Part shown: positions 57,438 to 64,000 of the stretch, piece by piece
Layout: each line of letters starts with the position of its first letter
Numbering within the stretch: position 1 is the stretch's first letter
Source: Tannerellaceae bacterium
Lineage (GTDB): Bacteria; Bacteroidota; Bacteroidia; Bacteroidales; Tannerellaceae
Length of the DNA: 64,000 nt
Assembly (NCBI GenBank): GCA_031271045.1
Contig: JAISWO010000003.1
Span: 62,001 to 126,000 of the forward strand
Direction: 5' to 3'
Program-made: the position numbers and the translations under genes
The notes under the pieces: generated by a model
Told to the model about the DNA's origin: nothing
Seen by the model: only the letters and a program-made list of their open reading frames with translations
Database searches by the model: none

Positions 57438-57640
57438 CTATTCCGGCGTTTGATTAACAGGAGACTGAAGAAGGGGGAGGGATAGCGTGCTTTTCTTGTC
57501 GTCGGGGGCTATCATGGGCAACCATACCACCGCCTTTCTTTGTCTCGTCTTCTGACGTCGCTCCATTGGGCGACGTCCCTTGTCCTCGACTCCTTTGTAT
57601 TTGAAAGATTCTTTGAAGTGCTTGATGGTCTTTGGCCTGA
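57438..57640. other. Unassigned non-repeat segment between the SusC promoter and array D
   Basis: About 200 bp with no recognisable gene. It contains a perfect 8-bp inverted repeat GACGTCGC (57554-57561) / GCGACGTC (57570-57577) around an 8-nt loop. A minus-strand reading frame passes through it from array D, but the predicted peptide is basic and unfamiliar. It could be a decayed gene or an RNA; I cannot decide. Confidence 0.4.
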
Positions 57641-57654
57641 TAGTGTCTTTATAT

Positions 57655-58660
57655 CTCGGTGGGGTTTGCGGGACTTCCCGGAAGGGCAAAAGAGATAACG
57701 CCTCTGTGAGGCTGGGACTTCCTGGAAGGGAGAAAGAGGCCTCGATGGGATTTGTGGAAAGTCCGCAAAGATAAAAAGATAACGCCTCTGTGAGGCCGGA
57801 GGTTCCCGGAAGGGGAAAAAAGGTCTCGGTGAGGCTTGCGGACCTTCCCGGAAGGGCAAAAGAGGCCTCGGTGGGACTTGCGGGCCTTCCCGCAAGGGTG
57901 AAAGAGGCCTCGGTAGGATTTGTGGATTTTCCCGCAAAGGAGAAAGAGGCCTCGGTGGGGCTTGTAGACCTTCCCGGAAGGAAAAAAGAGACCTCGGTGG
58001 GGTTTGTGGAGGTTCCCGGAAGGGCAAAAAAGGCCTCGGTAAGGCTTGCGGATCTTCCCGGAAGGGTAAAATAGGCCTTGGTGGGGTTTGTGGAGGTTCC
58101 CGGAAGGGTAAAATAGGGCTCGGTGGGATTTGCGGAGGTTCCCGGAAGGGTAAAAGAGGCCTTGGTAGGGTTTGTAAAACTTCCCGGAATGGCAAAAAAG
58201 ACCTCGGTAGGATTTGCGGAGGTTCCCGGAAGGGCAAAAGAGACCTCAGTGAGGCTTGCGGACCTTCCCGCAAGGGCAAAAGAGGCCTCGGTGGGACTTG
58301 CGGAACTTCCCGGAAGGGCAAAATAGACCTCGGTTGAGCTTGTGTAGCTTCCCGGAAGGGCAAAAGTGACCTTGGTGGGGCTTTCGGAACTTCCCGGAAG
58401 GGAGAAAGAGGCCTTGATAGGACTTGTGGACCTTCCCGCAAGGGCAAAATAGACCTCGGTAAGACTTGTGGACCTTCCCGGAAGGGAGAAATAGGCCTTG
58501 GTGGGATTTGCGGAGGTTCCCGCAAGGGCAAAAGAGACCTCGGTGAGGTTTGTGTAGCTTCCCGGAAAGATAAAAAGATAACGCCTCTGTGAGGCCGGGA
58601 CTTCCCGCAAAGATAAAAAGATAACACCTCTGTGGGGCCGGAGGTTCCGCAAGGGAGAAA
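57655..58660. repeat. Tandem array D, about 24 units of 42 bp
   Basis: Units are marked by TTCCCGGAAGGG or a variant. After 57675 and 57719 they fall at 57803 and then every 42 bp through 58559, with the last two at 58602 and 58645; a diverged unit sits near 57761. Each unit has CCC-GGAA-GGG or CCC-GCAA-GGG, both with GNRA-type tetraloops, and most also have GAGGCCTC or a near version. The outermost units at both ends instead carry GATAACGCCTCTGTGAGGC, itself a GCCTC/GAGGC hairpin. The array lies between divergent genes (SusC and gpmI). Confidence 0.95.
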
Positions 58661-58715
58661 AAGGCAGAAGGGGGCTTTTTTTCAGTATTCTTGAAAATCT
58701 TTGTCACGTAGTCCT

Positions 58716-58723
58716 TATCTTTG
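58716..58723 (+). promoter_or_regulatory. -7 box of gpmI
   Basis: TATCTTTG matches TAnnTTTG, with TTG at 58691-58693 some 22 bp upstream. It lies 70 bp before the ATG. Confidence 0.6.
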
Positions 58724-58793
58724 CAGCCGGTTTAAAAGGTATATATAATAAAGATGTGTTTAATATAATCTATCAAAGAAAGGAATAACAAAG

Positions 58794-60314
58794 ATGAGCA
58801 AAAAAGCGCTTTTAATTATTTGTGACGGTTGGGGTATAGGCGACCGGGGGAAAGACGACGTTATCTACCAAACACCTACACCATACTGGGATTATCTGAT
58901 CAATACCTATCCCAACTCACAGTTGCAGGCATCGGGCGAAAACGTAGGCCTGCCCGACGGACAAATGGGCAATTCCGAAGTAGGACACCTCAATATCGGA
59001 GCCGGTCGCGTGGTCTATCAAGACTTAGTGAAGATAAACTTAGATTGCAGAAATAACGCCATCCTGCAAAACCCCGGAATCAAACAAGCCTACAGCTATG
59101 CGAAGGAAAACAACAAACAAATCCATTTCCTCGGCCTCGTCTCCGACGGAGGCGTGCACAGCTCGCTCGAACATCTGTTCAAACTGACCGACATATCAGC
59201 CCAATACGGCATCACCAAGTCCTACGTCCACTGCTTCATGGATGGCCGGGATACCGACCCGAAAAGCGGCAAAGGATTTATCGAACAATTAGAAAATCAC
59301 CTCGAACGCACCGGCGGGAAAATCGCATCCATCATCGGACGCTATTACGCCATGGATCGCGACAAACGCTGGGAACGCGTCAAAGAAGCCTACGACCTGC
59401 TGACCGCCGGCAAAGGCAAACCCGCCCCCTCGATGCTCGCCGCCATGGAAGAATCCTACGCCGAAGGCGTGACCGACGAGTTTATCCGCCCCATCGTGCA
59501 TACCGAAAACGACCGCCCCATCGCCGTCATCGAACCCGGCGACGTGGTCATCTTCTTTAACTTCCGCAACGACCGGGCCAAAGAACTCACCCTCGTACTC
59601 ACCCAAACAGATATGCCCGAAGCCGGAATGAGCATCATCCCCGGACTGCAATACTATTGCATGACCCCCTACGACGCCACCTTCAAAGGCCTGAAAGTGC
59701 TCTTCGACAAAGACAACGTCACCAATACGCTGGGCGAATATCTCGCCTCGCTCGGCAAGACGCAGCTCCATATTGCCGAAACAGAAAAGTATGCACACGT
59801 CACATTCTTCTTCAACGGCGGACGCGAAGCTCCCTTCAACGGCGAAGACCGCATCCTGGTACCCTCGCCCAAAGTCGCCACCTACGACCTCAAACCCGAA
59901 ATGAGCGCCTACGAAGTGAAAGACAAACTCGTCGAAGCCATCCGCACCGGAAAGTACGACTTTATCGTCTGCAACTACGCCAATGGCGATATGGTCGGAC
60001 ATACCGGCGTCTACAACGCCATCGAAAAAGCCGTCACAGCCGTCGACGCCTGCCTGCGCGACACCGTCGAAGCCGCCAAAGCATGTGATTACGAAACCAT
60101 CATCATCGCCGATCACGGCAATGCAGACCATGCCCTCAATGAAGACGGAACCCCCAATACGGCCCACTCGCTCAACCCCGTACCCTTCATTTACGTGACA
60201 ACCCGCACCTCCGCCCCGACACAAGACGGAATCCTGGCCGATGTCGCTCCCTCCATCCTCAAAATCATGGGCCTGCCCCAACCCGCCGAAATGACGGGCA
60301 AGGCGCTGAACTGA
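58794..60314 (+). CDS. gpmI: 2,3-bisphosphoglycerate-independent phosphoglycerate mutase
   Basis: This 506-residue enzyme interconverts 3- and 2-phosphoglycerate in glycolysis with two manganese ions. The nucleophile is Ser61 in [13 protein letters not shown]. Other markers are CDGWGIG at the start (Asp11), [40 protein letters not shown] and the metal site [10 protein letters not shown] near the end. Length and motif order are normal. It is followed 10 bp later by the DUF3109 gene, probably co-transcribed. Confidence 0.97.
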   Translation: MSKKALLIICDGWGIGDRGKDDVIYQTPTPYWDYLINTYPNSQLQASGENVGLPDGQMGNSEVGHLNIGAGRVVYQDLVKINLDCRNNAILQNPGIKQAYSYAKENNKQIHFLGLVSDGGVHSSLEHLFKLTDISAQYGITKSYVHCFMDGRDTDPKSGKGFIEQLENHLERTGGKIASIIGRYYAMDRDKRWERVKEAYDLLTAGKGKPAPSMLAAMEESYAEGVTDEFIRPIVHTENDRPIAVIEPGDVVIFFNFRNDRAKELTLVLTQTDMPEAGMSIIPGLQYYCMTPYDATFKGLKVLFDKDNVTNTLGEYLASLGKTQLHIAETEKYAHVTFFFNGGREAPFNGEDRILVPSPKVATYDLKPEMSAYEVKDKLVEAIRTGKYDFIVCNYANGDMVGHTGVYNAIEKAVTAVDACLRDTVEAAKACDYETIIIADHGNADHALNEDGTPNTAHSLNPVPFIYVTTRTSAPTQDGILADVAPSILKIMGLPQPAEMTGKALN

Positions 60315-60324
60315 TCCACCCCTC

Positions 60325-60900
60325 ATGCTTCAGATCGGAGACACCTTGGTCAGCCTCGATATACTGGAACGGCAGTTCGCTTGCGACCTGCCGTTATGCA
60401 AAGGCGCCTGCTGCGTGGAAGGCGACGCAGGCGCCCCCCTGGAAGGCAACGAACCGGCCGAATTGCAGAAACTCCTGCCCGCCGTCTGGGACGATCTCTC
60501 GCCCGAAGCGCAAACCCTTATCCGCAAACAAGGCATCGCCTATCTCGATATTGAAGGCGAAACGGTGACATCCATCGTGAACGGGAAAAATTGTGTCTTT
60601 ACTTACTATGACCCATCCGGCGTTTGCAAATGCGCCATCGAGAAAGCCTGGAACGAAGGGCGGACAACTTTCTACAAACCCATCTCCTGCCACCTCTACC
60701 CCATCCGCGTCCGGACGTACGAAACATACAAAGCCGTCAACTACGATCATTGGCGTATCTGCCGTTGCGCCGAAACGCTGGGAAACAAAACGCAGATACC
60801 TCTTTACCGTTTCCTCCGCGCAGCCTTAATCCGCAAATTCGGCCAAGCCTGGTACGATGAACTCGAATTTTGCGCCATCGAATGGCGCAAACAACTCTAA
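60325..60900 (+). CDS. DUF3109 family cysteine-rich protein
   Basis: This 191-residue cytoplasmic protein matches DUF3109: ILERQFACDLPLCKGACCVE (Cys20, Cys25, Cys29, Cys30), GNEPAEL, CVFTYYD, CKCAIEKAWNEG, FYKPISCHLYPIRV, WRICRCA and a C-terminal WYDELEFCAIEW. The many conserved cysteines suggest a metal or Fe-S site like that of YkgJ-type proteins; this is inference, and the family's role is unknown. It sits 10 bp after gpmI and converges on rnz, 5 bp away. Confidence 0.9.
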   Translation: MLQIGDTLVSLDILERQFACDLPLCKGACCVEGDAGAPLEGNEPAELQKLLPAVWDDLSPEAQTLIRKQGIAYLDIEGETVTSIVNGKNCVFTYYDPSGVCKCAIEKAWNEGRTTFYKPISCHLYPIRVRTYETYKAVNYDHWRICRCAETLGNKTQIPLYRFLRAALIRKFGQAWYDELEFCAIEWRKQL

Positions 60901-60905
60901 GACAC

Positions 60906-61820
60906 TCACACCTGCATCACCAAACCCTCCCGGGCCAGGATCGTGCCGGGAAACACCCTGTCAGCCTCGGCCTTGAAGATGGCATCATCTTCGTAACGGG
61001 CAGAGAAATGCCCGATCATGAGCCGCTTTACCTCCGCCAGCCGGGCAATCTCGGCCGCCTGTGCAGCTGTGGAATGGGCCGTTTCGCGAGCGCGTACCCG
61101 CTCGGCCTCCACAAATGTCGCCTCATGGTAAAGCAAATCAACCCCCTTGATAACCGGAACAATGCCGGGAAAGAAAGCCGTATCGGAACAGTAAGCATAT
61201 CGCCTGGCCGGATCCGCCGGACGCGTTAATCGCGAATGAGGAACGACTTCCCCTTCCGGCGTCACATAGTCGTTGCCCTGTTTGATACCCCGCCGCAAGC
61301 TAACCGGTATTTGATAGAAGTCAACCATCTCGCGGATGAGGTGATCTTCCTTCGCCTTCTCCTCAAACAGAAAGCCGCATGCCGGGATCCGGTGTCTCAG
61401 CGGGATGGAATACACTTTCAGCGACCGGTCTTCCATGATCAACGCCTGATCGCTGGGGTCGATAACCTTAAAAACCACATCATACGACAGTCCCCGGCAG
61501 AAACGATTCAGGATCGGTTGCAGGTAATCTTCTACCTCCTTTGCTCCATAAATAAACAAATTCCCCCTCCTTTCCAACATCCCGAATGTGGAGATCAATC
61601 CCGGCAGCCCGAAACAATGATCCCCATGGAGGTGAGAGATAAAGATATGGTTCAGGCGGCTGAATTTGATTCGCGCATGGCGCATCCGTACCTGTGTGCC
61701 TTCTCCGCAATCTATCATATAGAGCTTGTCTCGCAGATTGATTATCTGTGAAGACGCCGCATGCCGGGTCGTAGGCAATGCCGACCCGCACCCAAGAATA
61801 TGAAGCTCAAAATCCGCCAT
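60906..61820 (-). CDS. rnz: Ribonuclease Z (tRNA 3' endonuclease)
   Basis: This 304-residue metallo-beta-lactamase-fold nuclease trims the 3' end of tRNA precursors. The zinc motif ISHLHGDH is at residues 61-68 (His63, His65, Asp67, His68), with LGCGSALPTTRH at 9-20, YCSDTAFF, LLYHEATF and a C-terminal LMIGHFSARY. The one visible tRNA gene lacks an encoded CCA, which fits a role for this enzyme. The promoter box is at 61858-61865, leaving a leader of about 30 nt. Confidence 0.95.
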   Translation of the reverse strand: MADFELHILGCGSALPTTRHAASSQIINLRDKLYMIDCGEGTQVRMRHARIKFSRLNHIFISHLHGDHCFGLPGLISTFGMLERRGNLFIYGAKEVEDYLQPILNRFCRGLSYDVVFKVIDPSDQALIMEDRSLKVYSIPLRHRIPACGFLFEEKAKEDHLIREMVDFYQIPVSLRRGIKQGNDYVTPEGEVVPHSRLTRPADPARRYAYCSDTAFFPGIVPVIKGVDLLYHEATFVEAERVRARETAHSTAAQAAEIARLAEVKRLMIGHFSARYEDDAIFKAEADRVFPGTILAREGLVMQV

Positions 61821-61857
61821 AGGACAAGTATTTGTTTAATATGAGAACCTAAAGACG

Positions 61858-61865
61858 CAAAGGTA
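61858..61865 (-). promoter_or_regulatory. -7 box of rnz
   Basis: The minus strand reads TACCTTTG, an exact TAnnTTTG match, 37 bp before the rnz ATG. Confidence 0.6.
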
Positions 61866-61933
61866 AAGTAAATGATTTTACAAGGAATAATAAAAAAGAG
61901 TGAATCTATTAGGAAGATTCCATTATTAATATA

Positions 61934-62080
61934 TACCTTTGCCAACAGATTGATACTTCAATCTTATGAATGTAGGATTGCGGTATTGATTATTGAGACC
62001 TTGACTAACTTTTTCTTTTTGTTTAAAACGGTTAAATGTAGAAACGGCCAAGCGTGAGCTTCGCCGTTTCCTTTTGTTTT
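61934..62080 (+). ncRNA. Candidate small RNA with its own promoter box and terminator
   Basis: A plus-strand -7 box TACCTTTG (61934-61941) lies about 100 bp before a hairpin with stem GAAACGGC (62041-62048) / GCCGTTTC (62063-62070). The hairpin is extended inside by AAGC/GCTT around a GTGA tetraloop and followed by CTTTTGTTTT. No open frame longer than a few codons begins after the predicted start near 61948. A transcript of about 130 nt is predicted. It lies between rnz and cydB, both on the minus strand, so it is not a leader of either. I do not recognise the family; 6S-like or regulatory RNA are possibilities. Confidence 0.45.
62041..62080 (+). terminator. Intrinsic terminator of the candidate small RNA
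   Basis: GAAACGGC/GCCGTTTC stem, inner AAGC/GCTT, GTGA loop, then CTTTTGTTTT on the plus strand. Confidence 0.7.
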
Positions 62081-62100
62081 AATCGTTCCTATATGCTTTA

Positions 62101-62130
62101 AAAGAGAAGCCAGTCAAGGCTTCTCTTTTA
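62101..62130. terminator. Bidirectional intrinsic terminator downstream of cydB
   Basis: A perfect 12-bp stem AAAAGAGAAGCC (62101-62112) / GGCTTCTCTTTT (62119-62130) with a 6-nt loop has T-runs in both directions. It is 34 bp beyond the cydB stop. Confidence 0.85.
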
Positions 62131-62163
62131 ATTTTAAGGACAAAACGGTTATTATATTACTAA

Positions 62164-63336
62164 TCAGTACAAATGTTCGTTTTCTGTCATTTCCTTCCGG
62201 TTGATCTTGCGTAAATCCAGCGCGCGCCAAGCATAGAAAATGTAAGCCAGCACAAAAGGTATCAGAATGGATACATAGCTCATCGTTTTCAGGGTGAAGA
62301 AACTGGAACTGCTGTTCTCAAGTGTCAATGAGCTTTGCATGTCGGCCAAAGAAGGATAATAAGCTGTATGATTCCACCCGGCGCAAAGCAGTAGCGCCAA
62401 TACGGTAAATACCGTACCTGTACCGGCAAACCAAATTCCCTTGTTCCAGTTCGCTGAGAAATACGTCTTGATAATACCGAACAGCACGCCGACTACTCCG
62501 ACAAGCAGGGTGACCAGTACGGGCGGCATTTCAATCAGGTTAAGAAGGTATTTGTTCGGTTGCAGAAAGACTTGTTTCTCTCCGGATGTTGGATCTATAA
62601 CGTCGGGATTGACGGCAAAGCCTTTCTGAAGCAGCAGGTGCACCAGGAATGTGAGGAAGAAGACGAGGAACAGGATCGTTTCTACGAGTAATTGCTTGCG
62701 CGATCTTTTCTGTATCTCTTCATCTGCTATGTTGTTGATAAAATAGAGCAATCCAAGGATGCGGGCCAGGAAAAAGATGGCCAGACCGAGCAGCAGATTC
62801 CAAGGAACGAAGGCGGCTTCGAGGCCATGGAAGGGGGTTGCCCAACTGGAGATTACCGGCATGCCTATTTGGGTCAGGTTTGCTTTGTCTACGTAAAATT
62901 CGGCGCCATTGTAGAAGGTGCCGACGGCTGTACCGATCAATACGGGGGCTAATACTCCGTTGAGGATCAGAAAGACCTGGTAGGTTTTCTTCCCCAGCAG
63001 ATTCCCTTTCTTTGCCTGATATTCGTATGATACGGCTTGAAGCACGAAGCAGAGCAGGATCAGTATCCATACCCAATAGGCTCCGCCGAAACTGGTGGAA
63101 TAGAATAAAGGGAAGGAGGCGAAGAAGGCTCCACCGAAAGTGACCAGCGTAGTGAAGGTAAATTCCCATTTGCGTCCTGTTGAGTTGAGGAGCATCTTTT
63201 GCTGTATCTCGTTCTTACCGATGGTGAACAGTAGGGATTGTCCTCCCTGAACAAAGAGCAGGAAGACCAGTAAGGCTCCTAATAAGGAGACGAGAAACCA
63301 CCAGTAATGTTGTAATAATATATATGTACTTTCCAT
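62164..63336 (-). CDS. cydB: Cytochrome bd ubiquinol oxidase subunit II
   Basis: This 390-residue polytopic membrane protein has about nine hydrophobic helices. It begins with ILLQHYWWFLVSLLGALLVF and has FLLFVQGGQSLLFTIG and the segment KWEFTFTTLVTFGGAFFASF. It is the second subunit of cytochrome bd oxidase, which reduces oxygen to water with quinol and supports growth at low oxygen. The Bacteroidota form is longer and more diverged than that of E. coli. cydA ends 18 bp upstream. Confidence 0.95.
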   Translation of the reverse strand: MESTYILLQHYWWFLVSLLGALLVFLLFVQGGQSLLFTIGKNEIQQKMLLNSTGRKWEFTFTTLVTFGGAFFASFPLFYSTSFGGAYWVWILILLCFVLQAVSYEYQAKKGNLLGKKTYQVFLILNGVLAPVLIGTAVGTFYNGAEFYVDKANLTQIGMPVISSWATPFHGLEAAFVPWNLLLGLAIFFLARILGLLYFINNIADEEIQKRSRKQLLVETILFLVFFLTFLVHLLLQKGFAVNPDVIDPTSGEKQVFLQPNKYLLNLIEMPPVLVTLLVGVVGVLFGIIKTYFSANWNKGIWFAGTGTVFTVLALLLCAGWNHTAYYPSLADMQSSLTLENSSSSFFTLKTMSYVSILIPFVLAYIFYAWRALDLRKINRKEMTENEHLY

Positions 63337-63354
63337 GATGTTTGTGTTTTTGAG

Positions 63355-64000
63355 TTATTCTTCGGATGAGGCAGGGCCTTTCTTTATCGTTTTTACCATG
63401 ATTCCTAATTCCGCAATCAGCAGGATGGTAAAGAGGATGAGGAAGAGGAAGAAGGTTATTTGTACCGACGAGGTGGACAGTTTGGAGACGGCTGCCGATG
63501 TGGGCAGGATGTCTTGGATGGCCCAGGGTTGGCGTCCTACTTCGGCAACAACCCATCCGGCTTGGCCGGCGAGGTAGGCCAGGGGTATGGTCCACAAACA
63601 GATCCATTGTAACCAGCGTTTGTTGCCGAAGTTGTTTTTGTATGAAACGATTGTGGCAACGAGGAAGAGCAGGATAAAGAATCCTCCCAGGATAACCATT
63701 ACGCGGAAGGAGTAGAAGGTCAAACCTATCGGCGGTATCAGGTCGGTGGGGTTCTTGATGTATCCGTAGCCGAAGTAGGCGAAGTTTTCGTCCAGCGTTG
63801 CACGGGATTCCAGAGCGACGGTTTCGTTTCCGTCTTTCCTGGCTTGCCGGTAATTTGCCAGGGCTTGGATGGCCAATTTGCCTTTCTCGATCTTTTCCTG
63901 GGCGGAAAGGGCGATCTCACCGCCGGACGTCCGGTATCCTCCGTCGATCAGGTTGCTGATGCCGGGGACGTAAGCGTTCAGGTCGCGTTCGGCAAAGAAG
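63355..64000 (-). CDS. cydA: Cytochrome bd ubiquinol oxidase subunit I, C-terminal part, runs off the right edge
   Basis: The frame is open from base 64000 to the stop at 63355, giving the last 214 residues. Recognisable parts are the periplasmic Q-loop end, the helix YSFRVMVILGGFFILLFLVA, then PLAYLAGQAGWVVAEVGRQPWAIQDILPTS, with GWVVAEVGRQPW being a CydA hallmark, and a last helix before the tail KTIKKGPASSEE. The N-terminal part with the haem ligands is outside the window. cydB follows after 18 bp. Confidence 0.95.
   Translation of the reverse strand, partial: FFAERDLNAYVPGISNLIDGGYRTSGGEIALSAQEKIEKGKLAIQALANYRQARKDGNETVALESRATLDENFAYFGYGYIKNPTDLIPPIGLTFYSFRVMVILGGFFILLFLVATIVSYKNNFGNKRWLQWICLWTIPLAYLAGQAGWVVAEVGRQPWAIQDILPTSAAVSKLSTSSVQITFFLFLILFTILLIAELGIMVKTIKKGPASSEE

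Noticed and set aside
57438..58652. 404-codon minus-strand frame as a repeat-protein gene
   Set aside because: It arises from a 42-bp tandem array in which a second minus frame is also open. There is no signal peptide or family match, and most unit-to-unit changes would alter amino acids.
14121..58660. The tandem arrays as CRISPR loci
   Set aside because: Spacers are repeats of each other rather than unique, unit length and structure do not fit, and no cas genes are present.

Overview
The window reads as chromosomal DNA of a member of the order Bacteroidales (phylum Bacteroidota). The grounds are two SusC/SusD outer-membrane pairs, a complete porPKLMN gene set and a sov/sprA gene of the type IX secretion system (T9SS), and start regions that carry the phylum-specific -7 box TAnnTTTG, often with TTTG/TTG about 20 bp further upstream. 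Possession of the T9SS points to the Porphyromonadaceae/Tannerellaceae side of the order; the species cannot be named from sequence reading alone. No phage, insertion sequence, CRISPR array or rRNA operon was seen, and only one tRNA.

Layout. 1-8065 (minus): a SusC-SusD pair followed by two S9-family peptidases, the last cut by the left edge. 8472-12218: a small membrane protein, then plsC-like acyltransferase, omega-amidase, AmpG-like permease and prmA. 12232-14003 (minus): DUF2200 protein and a PLP aminotransferase. 14414-22512 (plus): DUF1848 Fe-S protein, porP-porK-porL-porM-porN, then two half-size chromate transporters. 23181-28345 (minus): mnmA, a sirtuin, a lipoprotein serine hydrolase and a YdjC-deacetylase/beta-lactamase fusion, preceded by tRNA-Lys. 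28739-35231 (plus): acyl-CoA synthetase, class II aldolase, uvrA. 35248-38749 (minus): yciH/SUI1 and an AddA-like helicase-nuclease. 38861-46821 (plus): ruvA and sov/sprA. 46805-49026: an AraC regulator divergent from a Gfo/Idh/MocA oxidoreductase. 49173-57324 (minus): a second SusC-SusD pair with an M14 carboxypeptidase and an HU-like/DUF4469 protein. 58794-60900: gpmI and a DUF3109 protein. 60906-61820: ribonuclease Z. 61934-62080: a possible small RNA. 62164-64000 (minus): cydB and the 3' part of cydA.

How the genes work together. Both SusCD pairs sit with peptidases rather than glycosidases, so they are best read as peptide/protein-uptake loci in the style of RagAB. The T9SS genes supply the motor (PorL/PorM), the periplasmic ring (PorK/PorN), an outer-membrane component (PorP) and the translocon (Sov/SprA).

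The most unusual feature is a set of intergenic tandem arrays. Four arrays, unrelated to one another in sequence, share a unit length of 41-43 bp and a hairpin in most units (14121-14360, 22530-23030, 31875-32320, 57655-58660). A fifth array has seven perfect 10-bp palindromes spaced at exactly 23 bp (49026-49173). They occupy divergent, tandem and convergent gaps. Several show paired changes that keep the stem, or loop changes that stay within the GNRA class. I know of no named element that they match.
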